Positions 44,744 to 55,095 of a DNA stretch of 64,000 bases are shown here, in pieces (the stretch's first letter is position 1; the number at the start of each line of letters is the position of its first letter). Source of the stretch: Elymus sibiricus (lineage: Eukaryota; Streptophyta; Magnoliopsida; Poales; Poaceae); NCBI GenBank assembly GCA_039707655.1, contig CM077665.1:77563954-77627953 (forward strand), given 5' to 3'. The position numbers were made by a program, and so were the translations under genes. The notes under the pieces are model-generated. The model made no database searches, had not been told where the DNA came from, and saw nothing but the letters and a program-made list of their open reading frames with translations.

Positions 44744-47000
44744 AACCAGGTTTTCAGCAATGATAACATAAAATTTATGAACTCTTTTGTTCTTGTTTAC
44801 ATATATATGCTTAAGTAGCACCCATGTTTTCAGCAAAGATTATGACTAACCATGTCGACAATAACTCTTAGAAATTATATTTACTCATAACAATAACAAA
44901 AGCAACTAGCGAGCAATAATAATATATCTCAAGCGCCAACACTTCGTAAAAACAATCATGATACAATATGACAATAGTGGTATCTCGCTAGCTCTTTCTG
45001 AGACCGCAAAACATAAATGCAGAGCACCTCCAAAGTTCAAGCAGCGACTAGACATTGTAATTCATGGTAGAAAAGATCCAGTCATGCTGCACCCAACATC
45101 AACTATACACAATGCATGAGGATGACAATAGTGCTCTCAGGTCTGGCGCTTATTTGAGAAGGTGATGACTCAACATAAAAGTAAATAGATAGTCCCTTCG
45201 CAGAGGGAAGCATGGATTTGCAATGGTGTCAGAGCTCAAAGTTTAAAACAGAGATAGATATAATTTGGGAGGTACACCCTTCCTGTCAATGTCACGACCA
45301 AGAGTTATCAATATCTTCCATGCTAAACAAATTAGCGGTGGTTCCCAAGCAATAAAAGTAAAGGTTTACTCCCCCTCCACCAACAATCACACTCCACGGT
45401 GGGCCGCATCCACGGGTATCGTCCAAACCAACAACATTCCTGGGGGAGTCTTGTTTAATTATTTTTGATTTTTGATTTCGGGACTGTGAATCCCTATTAC
45501 CGCCCCTCTCGTGTAAGGACAAGTGAATAAACACTCATCATGAGAATAACCCGCTCAGCATGGAAGATAATGACTGCCCCCTATCGCTCCATGAGCTGTC
45601 CAGGCACACAAAACAGATGTTCATTTGAATTTTAGAGGTGGCACATGCAAATTTACTTTGAAACGGCAGGGTAATACCACATATAGGTAGATATAGTGGA
45701 CTCATCTGGCATAACTTAGTTTAAAGGTTTTGATGCACAAGCAGTATTCCCGCTTAGTACAGGCGAAGGCTAGCAAGTAGATTGAGAAGCGGCCAGCTAG
45801 AGAGCGAAAACGGTCATGAACATGCATTACATTTAATCAACATTGGATACTAGCATGAGTAGGATATGGACACCATGAACATAAATATCATGAAGGCTAT
45901 GTTGGTTTTGATTCAACTACATGCGTGAACATGTGCCAAGTCAAGCCACTTGAAACATTCAGAGGAGGATACCATATCATCATACCGCATCACAACCATT
46001 TTAATGCATGTTGACACCCAAGATAAATCATTATCCACTCCTAGCTACTTAAGCATGGCATGAACAACTATAATCTCTAATGGTCATTGCAAACATGTTT
46101 GATCATAATGAGTTGAATCTAGGGATACTAGGTTAAACATATTTACAAAAACAAAAACAAGTTGAGTTCATACCCGCTTTTCTCTGCCACAATCAATTCA
46201 TCAAATGTCATCATTATTGCCTTTCACTTGCACGACCGAACGATAAGAAGATAATAATAGTGCAAGAGTGCCGTGGACTAAGCTGGAATCTACAAACATT
46301 TTATTCAAGAGGAGAAGACAAAGTAATATGGGCTCTTTATTAGATAAACAATGATACAGATGAGAGCCACTCAACAATTTCATTGTGGTCTTCTCCTTGG
46401 TACGACTCAAACAAAAAGCAAAGAATTTCAGAGAAACACACTAAAATATTTTTGGAGTTTTTGGTTTTTCTTGAAGAAGGCAAATTAAAGAGAAAAGCAA
46501 AAACGAGAAAAACTATTTACACGGGAAAGCTCCCAACAAGTAAAAGAAGAAGCGAGAAATCTTTTTGGGTTTTCTTTTAAAGCAACAATTAAACTAAGCT
46601 AGAAAGAAAAACTAAAAAGAAGTAGGAAATATTTTTGGATTTTCTCAAAGTTTTTCAAACACACAAGAAGAAAGCGAGAAAACAAATCTAGCATGGATAT
46701 TACAATGAAAAAGTATGAACACCGATAACTGGAATGAAATGTGAGAACATGAATGTAATGTCGGTGGAAATACGTACTCCCCCAAGCTTAGGCTTTTGGC
46801 CTAGCTTCGTAATCACAATCCGTATGAATAATAATCTGGGCGATGGCTCATCGAAGCCCTCGGAGCAGACTCCGCGGCCCTCCTGGCAGCTTCAACCTCC
46901 GCATTGTGTGCATGGGCTTCGCTCTCTAGAACATAATATCTTCCCCTAGTGCGAAAATGAAAGAGAGCAGGAGCAGGCAAAGCAACAGGCACAACGGTTT
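44744..47000 (-). other. Element D 3' untranslated region
   Basis: AT-rich and without a convincing ORF; frames at 45265-45534 and 46201-46580 are short and featureless. The 17-base hairpin CCCTTCGCAGAGGGAAG sits at 45194-45210, as in B. 46380-46720 is A-rich. Confidence 0.6.
45194..45210 (-). other. Conserved hairpin motif in Athila-like 3' UTR (D copy)
   Basis: Identical to 9243-9259 in B, although the flanking bases differ more. Confidence 0.5.
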
Positions 47001-47726
47001 TTAATTAAATCTCAAGTTATAGGTGTAGTTGGTGGCCGTACCCGTAAGGAACTTATGATGCTTCATGGCATCAAAGTCTAAATACTGAGTGGGTAGGATG
47101 GGGTCATTAGGCCATGGTGAAACATTTAATCTCTTAGCTACACGGGAGGCATAGATTCCTCCATAAAAATTACCACTAGCAGCATTAAGCTGCAACCTCC
47201 GTTTAACAATTGCACCAAGATTATAGTCCTTATTCCCAGTTATGGCAGTGTGTAAGAGGCTCAAATCATGAGCACACAGTGTGCTACAATCTTGTTTGCC
47301 TACAATACATTTACCGTTAAAGAGCGCATGATATTGTAGTGATGGAAAATGGATGCTGTTAATTCTCCCTTGTGTAACCCCCCTATCTTGGCCAAAGCAA
47401 AGATTAACTAAAAATGATTCGTACTCATATTTTGTTGGTTCATCAAGGGAACCCTCAAATGGAAGTTTGCATGCTTCGCTAAACATTTCTAATGGCATGG
47501 TAAAGGAATGATCGTACAGGTTGAATGAAACTCTAGACTCACGGGGAAAATATTTAAATTTCTTTGTGAAGGTTTTCGTGAGTTCGAGGTGTTGGGGGCA
47601 CTTATCTGCGATGAAGAGAGCAAGCCCTATGTTGTGAATAAATTGATCAAATTCCTCCTTAATACCTGCACCTTCCATGAACTCGTCGCAAGGCCACAAG
47701 CATGATTTGGTGGCGACATCTCGCAT
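47001..47726 (-). CDS. Element D extra 3' ORF, 241 residues, intact
   Basis: An intact ORF on the element's sense strand, downstream of protease. It resembles the additional ORF seen in some grass Athila-like elements; I assign no biochemical function. Visible features: CDEFMEGAGIKEEFDQFIHN near the start, FPRESRVSFNLYDHSFTMPL near residue 75, CKLPFEGS, then a Cys-containing stretch (CIVGKQDCSTLCAHDL) and YGGIYASRVAKRLNV. No signal peptide, membrane span, zinc knuckle or polymerase motif is visible. It is uninterrupted although the element's gag is broken. It lies about 470 bases downstream of a promoter-like module. The 99-codon extra ORF of B at the same relative place is unrelated by eye. 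Confidence 0.55.
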   Translation of the reverse strand: MRDVATKSCLWPCDEFMEGAGIKEEFDQFIHNIGLALFIADKCPQHLELTKTFTKKFKYFPRESRVSFNLYDHSFTMPLEMFSEACKLPFEGSLDEPTKYEYESFLVNLCFGQDRGVTQGRINSIHFPSLQYHALFNGKCIVGKQDCSTLCAHDLSLLHTAITGNKDYNLGAIVKRRLQLNAASGNFYGGIYASRVAKRLNVSPWPNDPILPTQYLDFDAMKHHKFLTGTATNYTYNLRFN

Positions 47727-48585
47727 TGAGATTTTGCTTGGTTCAACATAAGACTGTCGAACTGAGCTTCCACTTGATTAGGCTCCCGAGGACCTCCTCC
47801 TCGAAGAACTCCTAAAGAATTGCATTTTTTTTCCTATAAAAATTCTGAAAAATTTTAGTCCACCAAAAATTTTGTCAACAAAACTTTGTAAGATTGTTAG
47901 CAACTACTCCTAAGCATGCATAGAGGCCATATTGAGCATCCAAACTACTTAGAACTCTAAGAATTCAACATGCAAGCTCATCTAAAAACAACCCGCTAAA
48001 ACAAAAACTAATTGGAGCAATGGAGGAGTCACATACCAAGTAGCAATCCCTCCAAACAGTTTCACAAACGGAGCTTCGAGCAAAGAGATCGAAATCCGCG
48101 GGTTTGAGAGAAAGAACACGAAAATGGTGGCTGTAGTGATTTTTTGCTGGAGGTAGGTGATGATGTGGGCTAAAAAGATAAGTGAGGGGGCCCACGTGGG
48201 GGCCACAACCCACCAGGGTGCGCCTGGGGGTGCTGGCGCGCCCTGGTGTCTTGTGGGCACCAGGTGCACCCCCCCCTCTGGTGTTATTTGCACCAAAAAT
48301 TCACAAATATTCGGAAAAAAATCGTGTTAAATTTTCAGGGCATTCTGAGAATTTTTATTTTTGGGTCATTTTTTTATTGCACGGAGAAAACAGGAAACAG
48401 GATAAACATGGCATTTTATTTTATTTAACTAATCTAAAACAGAAAATAAAAGGTGGGAGTAGAGAGTTGTGCTTACTAGATTCATCGACGTCATACCTCT
48501 AAAAAATGATTCATTAATAAGGTTGATCAAGTCTTATTAACAACCACTTCCAATTAGCATGAAACCGAAGAATTTTCGTAAAACA
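47727..48585 (-). promoter_or_regulatory. Element D internal LTR-U3-like module upstream of the extra ORF
   Basis: Contains the GC-rich inverted repeat (48202-48262), followed upstream (48290-48370) by sequence matching D's own LTR, for example CATTCTGAGAA then TTTTATTT. Downstream on the minus strand is a leader of about 440 bases with a possible splice donor (CTTG/GTATGT, near 48037-48031) and a possible acceptor (TTTTTCAG, near 47848). I see no strong TATA box; the best is an A/T-rich stretch near 48168. Nothing coding is recognised in it. Confidence 0.4.
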
Positions 48586-49226
48586 CTAAGTTACCTCAAT
48601 GGGGATGTGCATATCCCCAACAATAAGTATATCATATTTCTTTTTGGCAGTAGGTAGAGGTAATTGGAAGCTTCCAATAGTGATGGTCGGGGATTCTTCA
48701 ATAACATTAATACCATTCACTTGGAATTGTTTCTTCGGAAAGTGCACCGTATGCTCATTACCATTGATGTGAAAAGTGACTTTTCTCTTATTGCAATCAA
48801 TAACAACCCCTGCAGTATTCAAAAAGGGTCTACCAAGGATAATCGACATGTTGTCGTCCTCGGGCATCTCAAGAATAACAAAGTCTGTTAAGATAGTATG
48901 GCCGTTGATTTGTCAGCCATTTGCAATGATATCTCAGTAGGTGTGAGTTTATTCAAATCAAGTCTTTTATATAAGGAGAAAGGCATAACACTAATGTCAG
49001 CTCCCAAGTCACACAAAGCAGTTTTGACATAGTTTCTTTTGATGGAGCAAGGTATAGTTGGTATTCCAGGATCTCCAAGTTTTTTAGGTACTCCATCTTT
49101 AAAAGAATAATTAGCAAGCATGGTGGAGATTTCAGCTTCAGGTACTTTTCTTTTATTTGTGATGATGACTTTCATATACTTTGCATAAGGGGCCATCTTC
49201 AGAATATCAGTTAAGTGGGTACGCAA
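48586..49226 (-). pseudogene. Element D protease, broken; end of coding capacity
   Basis: Two frames: 49226-48888 (YAKYMKVIITNKRK; aspartic site in CDLGADISVMPFSLYKRLDL) and 48867-48586 (IILGRPFLNTAGVVIDCNKR; FHINGNEH). A frame slip of one or two bases near 48880-48870 separates them. This is the Athila-like protease type. No RT follows: from 48585 the sequence passes to the promoter-like module, so D is a gag-protease-only element. Confidence 0.75.
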
Positions 49227-50172
49227 AAAAGACTGGCCTAATCATTTCAGCAAAGCGCTCAAATTCTTCATCATCCTTTTTCTTAGATGGCTTAGGTGGA
49301 AATGACATAGGTTTCTGAACCCATGGCTCTCTTTCTTTACCATGTTTCCTAGCCACAAAGTCTCTTTTATCATACCGTTTATTCTTAGGTTGTGGGTTAT
49401 CAAGATCAGGAGCAGGCTCTATTTCAACATCATTATATGGTTCTTTATCATTACTAGGTTGGGCATCATCGTGAACATCATCATTATCATTTTCATTATC
49501 ACTAGGTGGATGTTCACTACCAGATTGAGTTTCAGCATCAGAAATAGAGACATCATTATTGCCAGGAGGTTTTTGTGTCTCAGGTTCACTATAGGTATGC
49601 AAAGTCCTATCATTTATCTTTTTCTTTTTCTTCCTAGAAGGACTAGGTGCATCAGTATTAATTCTCTGAGAATCTTGTTCAATTCTTTTAGGATGACCCT
49701 CAGGATAAAGTGGTTCTTGGGTCATTCTACCTCCTCTAGTTACTACTCTAGCAGCAAAATCATGCATATTACTATTCATTTCATCAAGCAATTCTTTTTG
49801 AGACTTAGCAACTTGTTCTAACTGAGTTTGAACCATAGAGGCATGCTTTCCTACACCTCTAACATCATTACTGATTCTAAATAGCAAGTCACTCAAGCGA
49901 GCAATCATATCAGAATTATATTTCAATTGTTTCAGAATATGAGCATTGAAATGATCTTGCTTCATAATATAGTTGTCAAACTCATATAAGCATTGACTAG
50001 GATGTTTATTGTGAGGGATATCACTTTCATTAAACCTTAATAAAGAATTTACCTCTACCACCTGTGGAGGTGGTGGTGTGTCCAGGCCATGTATTTCTTC
50101 AATAGGTGGCAAATTCTTAACATCCTCAACTTTAATACCTTTTTCCTTCATAGATTTCTTTGCCTCTTGCAT
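49207..50172 (-). pseudogene. Element D Gag C-terminal part
   Basis: A 321-codon frame. It opens with a Lys-rich segment (about residues 1-20), a region with heptad-like spacing (about 80-135), a basic patch (SRKKKKKINDR), a long acidic Asn/Asp-rich linker (about 195-250) and a basic tail (KRYDKRDFVARKHGKERE). No zinc knuckle is visible. Its start lies inside the end of the Gag-core frame (50148), showing a frameshift between the two. Confidence 0.7.
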
Positions 50173-51326
50173 ATCTTCCGGACTGAGAAATAAGATACCC
50201 TCTTCTTCAGAGTGGGTTTAGGCGGTGGTTCTGGGAGAGTCCAATCATCATAATTCTTCAATATGTTATTCAATAATTCCTCAGCTTGTTCAATAGTTCG
50301 TTCCCTGAAAACACAACCAGCACAACTATCTAGGAAGTCCCTAGAAGCATCGGTTAGCCCATTATAAAAGATATCAAGTATTTCATTTTTCTTGAGAGGA
50401 TGATCAGGCAAAGCATTAAGCAACTGGAGAAGCCTCCCCCAAGCTTGTGGGAGACTCTCTTCTTCAATTTGCACAAAGTTAAATATTTCCTGTAAGGCAG
50501 CTTGTTTCTTATGAGCAGGAAAATATTTTTCAGAGAAGTAGTAGATCATATCCTGGGGACTACGCACACAACCAGGAGCAAGAGTATTGTACCATGTCTT
50601 AGCATCACACTTTAATGAGAACGGAAATAACTTAAGGATATAATAGTAGCAAATCTTCTCATCATGAGCAAAGAGGGTGGCTATATCATTCAGCTTAGTA
50701 AGGTGTGCCACTACAGTTTCAGTTTCATAACCATGGAAAGGATCAGATTCAACCAAAGTGATTAACTCTGGGTCGACAGAGAATTCATAATCCTTATCGA
50801 TAACAAAGATAGGTGAAGTAGCAAACTTAGGATCACATTTCATTCTAGCATTCAAAGTCTTTTCCTTATACTTGCATAGCAATTTCTTAAGATCGTCTCT
50901 ATCCTTGCAAGAAAGAATTTCTCTAGTTATCTCTTCGTCCATAACATATCCTTCAGGTATCTTAGGCATTTCAAACTTAGGAGAGCTGGGACTAATAGGA
51001 GTTTCATAATTATCATCAGTTTCATAAGCTTCATTAGTTTCAACAGTCTAAACAATTTCAGTAGTTTCATTCTCTTTAGCTCTAGCAATTTTTTCATCAA
51101 GAAATTCTCCTAGTGGCACATTATCATCAAGCATGGTACTAGCATAATTCATAGCAGAGGTAGCACCATCAATAACTTGCAACATATCAGGATTACTACC
51201 ATGTGGTGGTGTTGCAAGCTTACTCATAACAGAAGGTGAATCAAGTGCAGAGTGTGATGGCAGTTCCTTACCTCCCCTCGTAGTAGAGGGAAAAATATTG
51301 GTCTTATTATCCTTCAGATTCTTCAT
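50148..51326 (-). pseudogene. Element D Gag N-terminal and core part, one stop
   Basis: Gag probably starts at the ATG at 51326. A TAG (51050-51048) interrupts it after 92 codons. The same frame then runs on to 50148, with an ATG at 50969. The core contains LFPFSLKCDAKTWYNTLAPG, FSEKYFPAHKKQAALQEI and PQAWGRLLQLLNALPDHPL, matching the gag retrotransposon type. The residues after TLKKRVSY are out of frame because of the shift that starts the next piece. Confidence 0.75.
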
Positions 51327-51375
51327 AGTGATAAATTAATATAAATCCCAAGTGACACAACAAATATTGCTATGC

Positions 51376-51393
51376 TCCTCGGCAACGGCGTCA
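51376..51393 (-). other. Element D primer binding site, decayed tRNA-Asp type
   Basis: The minus strand reads TGACGCCGTTGCCGAGGA, two changes from the intact site in B and C (TGGCGCCGTTGCCGGGGA). It lies 11 bases from the LTR edge. Confidence 0.75.
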
Positions 51394-51404
51394 GAGAAAG
51401 GTCT

Positions 51405-52795
51405 TGATAACCCACAAGTATAGGGGATCACAACAGTTTTCGAGGGTAGAGTATTCAACCCAAATTTATAGATTCGACACAAGGGGAGCCAAAGAATACT
51501 TGAGAGTATTAGCAGTTGAGTTGTCAATTCAACCACACCTAGAGATTAAATATCTACAGCAGAGTGATCACTAGCACAATGATATGATAGTTTGATAGCA
51601 GTAGTGACAGTAACAGCAGCGGTAACAGTAGTAGCAGCAGTTTTGTAGCAGTTGGAACAGCAGCAACAGTAATAGTAACTTAGCAAGAACAATAAGTGAA
51701 AAGCTCGTAGGCACTGGATCGGTAACTCGTTGGATGATATTCCTCATGTAAAAGTCATAACCTAGGGCGATACAGAACTAGCTCAGTTCGTCAATGTAAT
51801 GTAGGCATGTATTCCATAAATAGTCATTCGTGCTTATGGAAAAGAACTTGCATGACATCTTTTGTCCTACCCTCCCGTGGCAGCGGGGTCCGTAAGGAAA
51901 CTAAGGGATATTAAGGCCTCCTTTTAATAGAGAACCGAAACAAAGCATTAACACATGGTGAATACATGAACTCCTCAAACTATGGTCATCACCGCGAAGT
52001 ATCCCAAATATTGTCACTATGGGGTTGACGGATCATAACACGTAATAGGTGCATATGACTAGGCAAGATTAGATCAAGAACATTGATATAGAGATGATAA
52101 CATAAACGGTTCAGATCTGAAATCATGGCACTCGGGCCGTAGTTACAAGCATTAGGCATAGCAAAGTCATAGCAACATCAATCTCAGAACATAATGGATA
52201 CTAGTGATCAAGCCTAACAAAACTAACTCAATTACATGATGAATCTCATCCAACTCCTCACCGACCAGCAAGCCACGAAGGAATTACTCACTCCCGGTGG
52301 GGAGCATCATGGAATTGGCGATTGAGAAAGGTTGGTGATGACGAAGACCGAAGATTCCCCTGTCTGGAGCGCCAAAAGGGCTCCAGATCTGGCCTCCCGA
52401 TGAAGAACAGGAGGTGGCGGCGGCTCCGTATCGTAAAACACGATGAAACTTTCTCTCTGATTTTTTCTCCGAAAATAGGAATTTATAGTGGCGGAGTTAG
52501 GGCAAGTGGGGCCACGAGGTGGGCACAACCCACCAGGGCGCACCCTGGTGAGTGATGCTCACCCTGGCCCCTCTCTTCGGTGGATTTTGGCTCCAATAAT
52601 TCTCATTTATTCTGAAATAATTCTCCAAAAAGTTTTGTTCCATTCTGAGAACTTTTATTTCTGCACAAAAACAACACCATGGTAGTTCTGCTGAAAACAG
52701 CGTTAGTCCGAGTTAGTTCCATTCAAATCTTGCAAATTAGAGTCCAAAACATGGGCAAAAGAGTGAGGAAAAGTAGATACGTTGGAGATGTATCC
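51405..52795 (-). repeat. Element D 5' LTR, 1391 bp
   Basis: Starts TGATAACCCACAAG; the far end reads GGAGATGTATCC, with the final base changed from the usual A. The TATA-like box CTATAAATT is at 52488-52480 on the minus strand, and the GC-rich inverted repeat (shortened here) at 52521-52562 lies upstream of it. The triplet-rich stretch is at about 51595-51680. Confidence 0.87.
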
Positions 52796-52800
52796 TTGAA

Positions 52801-53078
52801 CCACGAGAGGACGACCAGATTAGTTTCCTGAGAGCCCTTGGAGTTAAGCTCCAAGGTGTCTTCGGGATGGGCGTGTTCGACACAGGCTGAATCCTGATAT
52901 TCAGGTACTATCAACGAGCCCAGGCTCAAGGCCGGACCTTCAGCGGAGAGAGATCTGAGGGTCGAGCCAGATAGGGGACCCGAAGTTAAAGCTCCAGGAT
53001 TTTCGGGTCCGTCGGACGAAACCGAGGGCCCTGCAAGGAACAGATCGCCACGGGAGTCCGTGGTGAACTCTAGGTTCC
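52801..53078 (-). pseudogene. Element F Gag N-terminal remainder
   Basis: Continues F beyond D. It aligns with E's Gag N-terminal part around 43460-43730, for example GAACTCTAGGTTCC next to ATCGCCNCGGGAGTC. It is cut by the LTR of H at 53079. The candidate target duplication for H is gttcc (53074-53078). Confidence 0.7.
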
Positions 53079-53663
53079 TGATACGTCTTCGTCGTATCTA
53101 CTTTTCGTCACACTTTTGCCCTTGTTTTGGACTCTAATTTGCATGATTTGAATGAAACTAACCCGGACTGATGCTGTTTTCAAAAGAACTACCATGGTGT
53201 TGTTTTTGTGCAGAAATAAAAGTTCTCAGAAATGGACGAAAGTTTTTGGAGATTTATTTTACAATAAATAAAAAATACTGGAGCCAAGAACCATCGGAGG
53301 GGGGACCTGGCTGGGCACAAGACACCAGGGCGCGCCAGCTCCCCCGGCGTGCCCTGATGGGTTGTGCTCACCTCGTGGCCCCACTTATCCTAATTCCGAC
53401 GCTATAAAATCCTATTTTCAGAGAAAAAAAATCAGAGAGAAAGTTTCATCGCGTTTTACGATACGGAGTTGTCGCCACCTCCTGTTCTTCCTCGGGAGGC
53501 CAGATTTGGAGCCCGTTTGGGACTCCGGAGAGGGGAATCTTTGGTCTTCGTCATCATCAACCCTTCTCCATCGCCAATTCCATGATGCTCCCCACCGGGA
53601 GTGAGTAATTCCTTCGTAGGCTTGCTGGTCGGTGAGGAGTTGGATGAGATTCATCATGTAATC
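53079..53663 (+). repeat. Element H LTR fragment (D-type LTR, opposite orientation)
   Basis: Starts TGATACGTCTTCGTCGTATC and matches the reverse complement of D's LTR in order: GTTTTGGACTCTAATTTGCA, GC-rich inverted repeat (53313-53372), TATA box CTATAAAA (53402-53409) and the GGGAGTGAGTAATTCC region. Cut at 53663 by G1; the rest should lie right of the window. The bases taatc (53659-53663) are G1's candidate duplication. Confidence 0.82.
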
Positions 53664-55024
53664 TGTCGACGTTCTGGGATCGGGGGTACCCAGATCTGCC
53701 TGACTGCGGCCCAGCGCGTGGCCCACCTCGATGGCCCAATATGGCTTGGCAGGAAACCCCCCAAGACAAGACCCTCGTGAGGGCCCCGGCCTCGCGAGGA
53801 GAACAACGCCAAGACCTCCAGGGGAGCGGCCTCCCAGGCTGCCTCCCGAGGAGCGGAGATTCCAATGCAGGTACCCGGCCTCAGGAGGCTGCGATGACGT
53901 GAGCCATGACGACCAAGGCCAGGCGGGCGCCAGCGGGTGCCAGCGGGCACAGAGGGGACAGTTTCCTCTTTTGTGCTAAGGAGGCAGGGACGTACGCGGG
54001 TTCCCAAGGAGTCCCACAATGGTTTCCATTCCGGTGCAACGAGACCAATGTTGAGGATATCGCTTATCTTTAACGTCTCGGTCAGCTGGGGATTAGAGAT
54101 TAATCAAAAATCGGACGATTAATCGATTTTACCGGTCGACTATTAATCGGACATTTTTTGCAAATCCGAGGTTCCCAACACTGAAATATGCTATATTCAA
54201 CACCAAAAATATATTAGACGGAAGTGTTACCTTGATTCCTAGCCTTTGAATCCTCGTATGATGACAAACATAATAGGGCAATAGTACATATTGCATAACA
54301 AGGTCAACAAAAAAACAAATAAACATAGTTTTTGCAAACATAGTGCTAGGAATAGGCCTAATTTATCGACAGATTCCCTATAAATCACTTGTCAGAGCGA
54401 TAAATCGGCCCAAAAGATAAACGGTAAAGATAAGGCATAATCTTATCGGTCACCCCAAGACTAGTGATAAATCGGACGATAAATCGCTGAATCGGAAGAT
54501 TTTTTGAACAGTGAACGAGACCAAGACCACGAGCTCGGCAGGACGGATGTCATCACCGAGCCCACCTCTGCATCACGCCCAGAAGATTTGTAGGCGAAGA
54601 CCACCTTTAGTCAGGATAAGATGTACCTCTTGTCCCCTTTCAAATTTGGCCGTTGTGGGATCCCTCCCCGCCTGTACGATAAGGGAAGAGGACCAAGGCC
54701 GCTATAAATAGGGACCAACGTCCACCGTAGAAGAGGCGGATCGATCCATCCTCACCCAAGAGCCCTCGCGAGGTCGCTCAACCACTGTACTAGTTCATCC
54801 CCAAACCTCCTCGTGAGGCCAATCCACCAAAAGCACGAGTAGGGCTTTACACTGCAAGGTGGCCCGAACTTGGGTAAATCTCTGTGTCCATCTTCTCGTT
54901 CCCTCACACGTATTCAGCGAGGCTTGGCCATGGGGTGGTGAGCTTGGGGCTAGCGTGGGTTGAGATCTTCGCACACGCCCCAAAGTTCGAACCTTTTTGG
55001 GTTTGCGGATCCCCTATTCCGACA
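53664..55024 (+). repeat. Element G1 5' LTR, 1361 bp including a small insertion
   Basis: Starts TGTCGACG and ends CCGACA, next to TTTGGCGCGCCAGG. The TATA box CTATAAATA is at 54702-54710. Without the 468 bp insert and its 8 bp duplication it is about 885 bp, comparable to G2's 909 bp LTR, which shares blocks such as GACGTACGCGGGTTCCCAA and TTTCCATTCCGGTGCAAC. Confidence 0.8.
54046..54513. mobile_element. Small hAT-like non-autonomous element (MITE), 468 bp
   Basis: An AT-rich insert in G1's LTR, flanked by aacgagac on both sides (54038-54045 and 54514-54521). The G2 LTR has the uninterrupted version (gcaacaagaccacgac). The ends are CAATGTT and, inverted, CACTGTT: short terminal inverted repeats with one mismatch, and 8 bp duplication, both typical of hAT elements. 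Subterminal motifs around ATTAATCGGAC and GATAAATCGGACGATAAATCG recur. There is no coding capacity. Confidence 0.72.
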
Positions 55025-55026
55025 TT

Positions 55027-55044
55027 TGGCGCGCCAGGTAGGGG
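55027..55044 (+). other. Primer-site region of G1
   Basis: TGGCGCGCCAGGTAGGGG follows the LTR end by two bases. The same block follows G2's LTR at 59320. I cannot name the tRNA with confidence. Confidence 0.6.
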
Positions 55045-55095
55045 CGTGTCGTAATCCTCCCTCCAGCTTCGCTTCGTCTCCACTCCGTCGCTCCC

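Larger units (their letters stand above)
34525..52795 (-). mobile_element. Element D: non-autonomous Athila-like element, interrupted by E
   Basis: Runs from the 3' LTR (34525) to the 5' LTR (ending 52795) with E inserted at 34999/44416. It is flanked by ttcaa (34520-34524) and ttgaa (52796-52800), a 5 bp duplication with one change, and it splits F's gag. It carries gag and protease, no RT or integrase, and a 241-codon extra ORF. The 3' LTR has lost its upstream end and the polypurine junction (break at 44743). By eye the two LTRs differ at about 18 of 475 compared bases. Confidence 0.85.

Noticed and set aside
48031..48213. 82-codon ORF 47965-48213 as a gene
   Set aside because: It lies in the leader between the promoter-like module and the extra ORF, with no domain and no matching frame in B.
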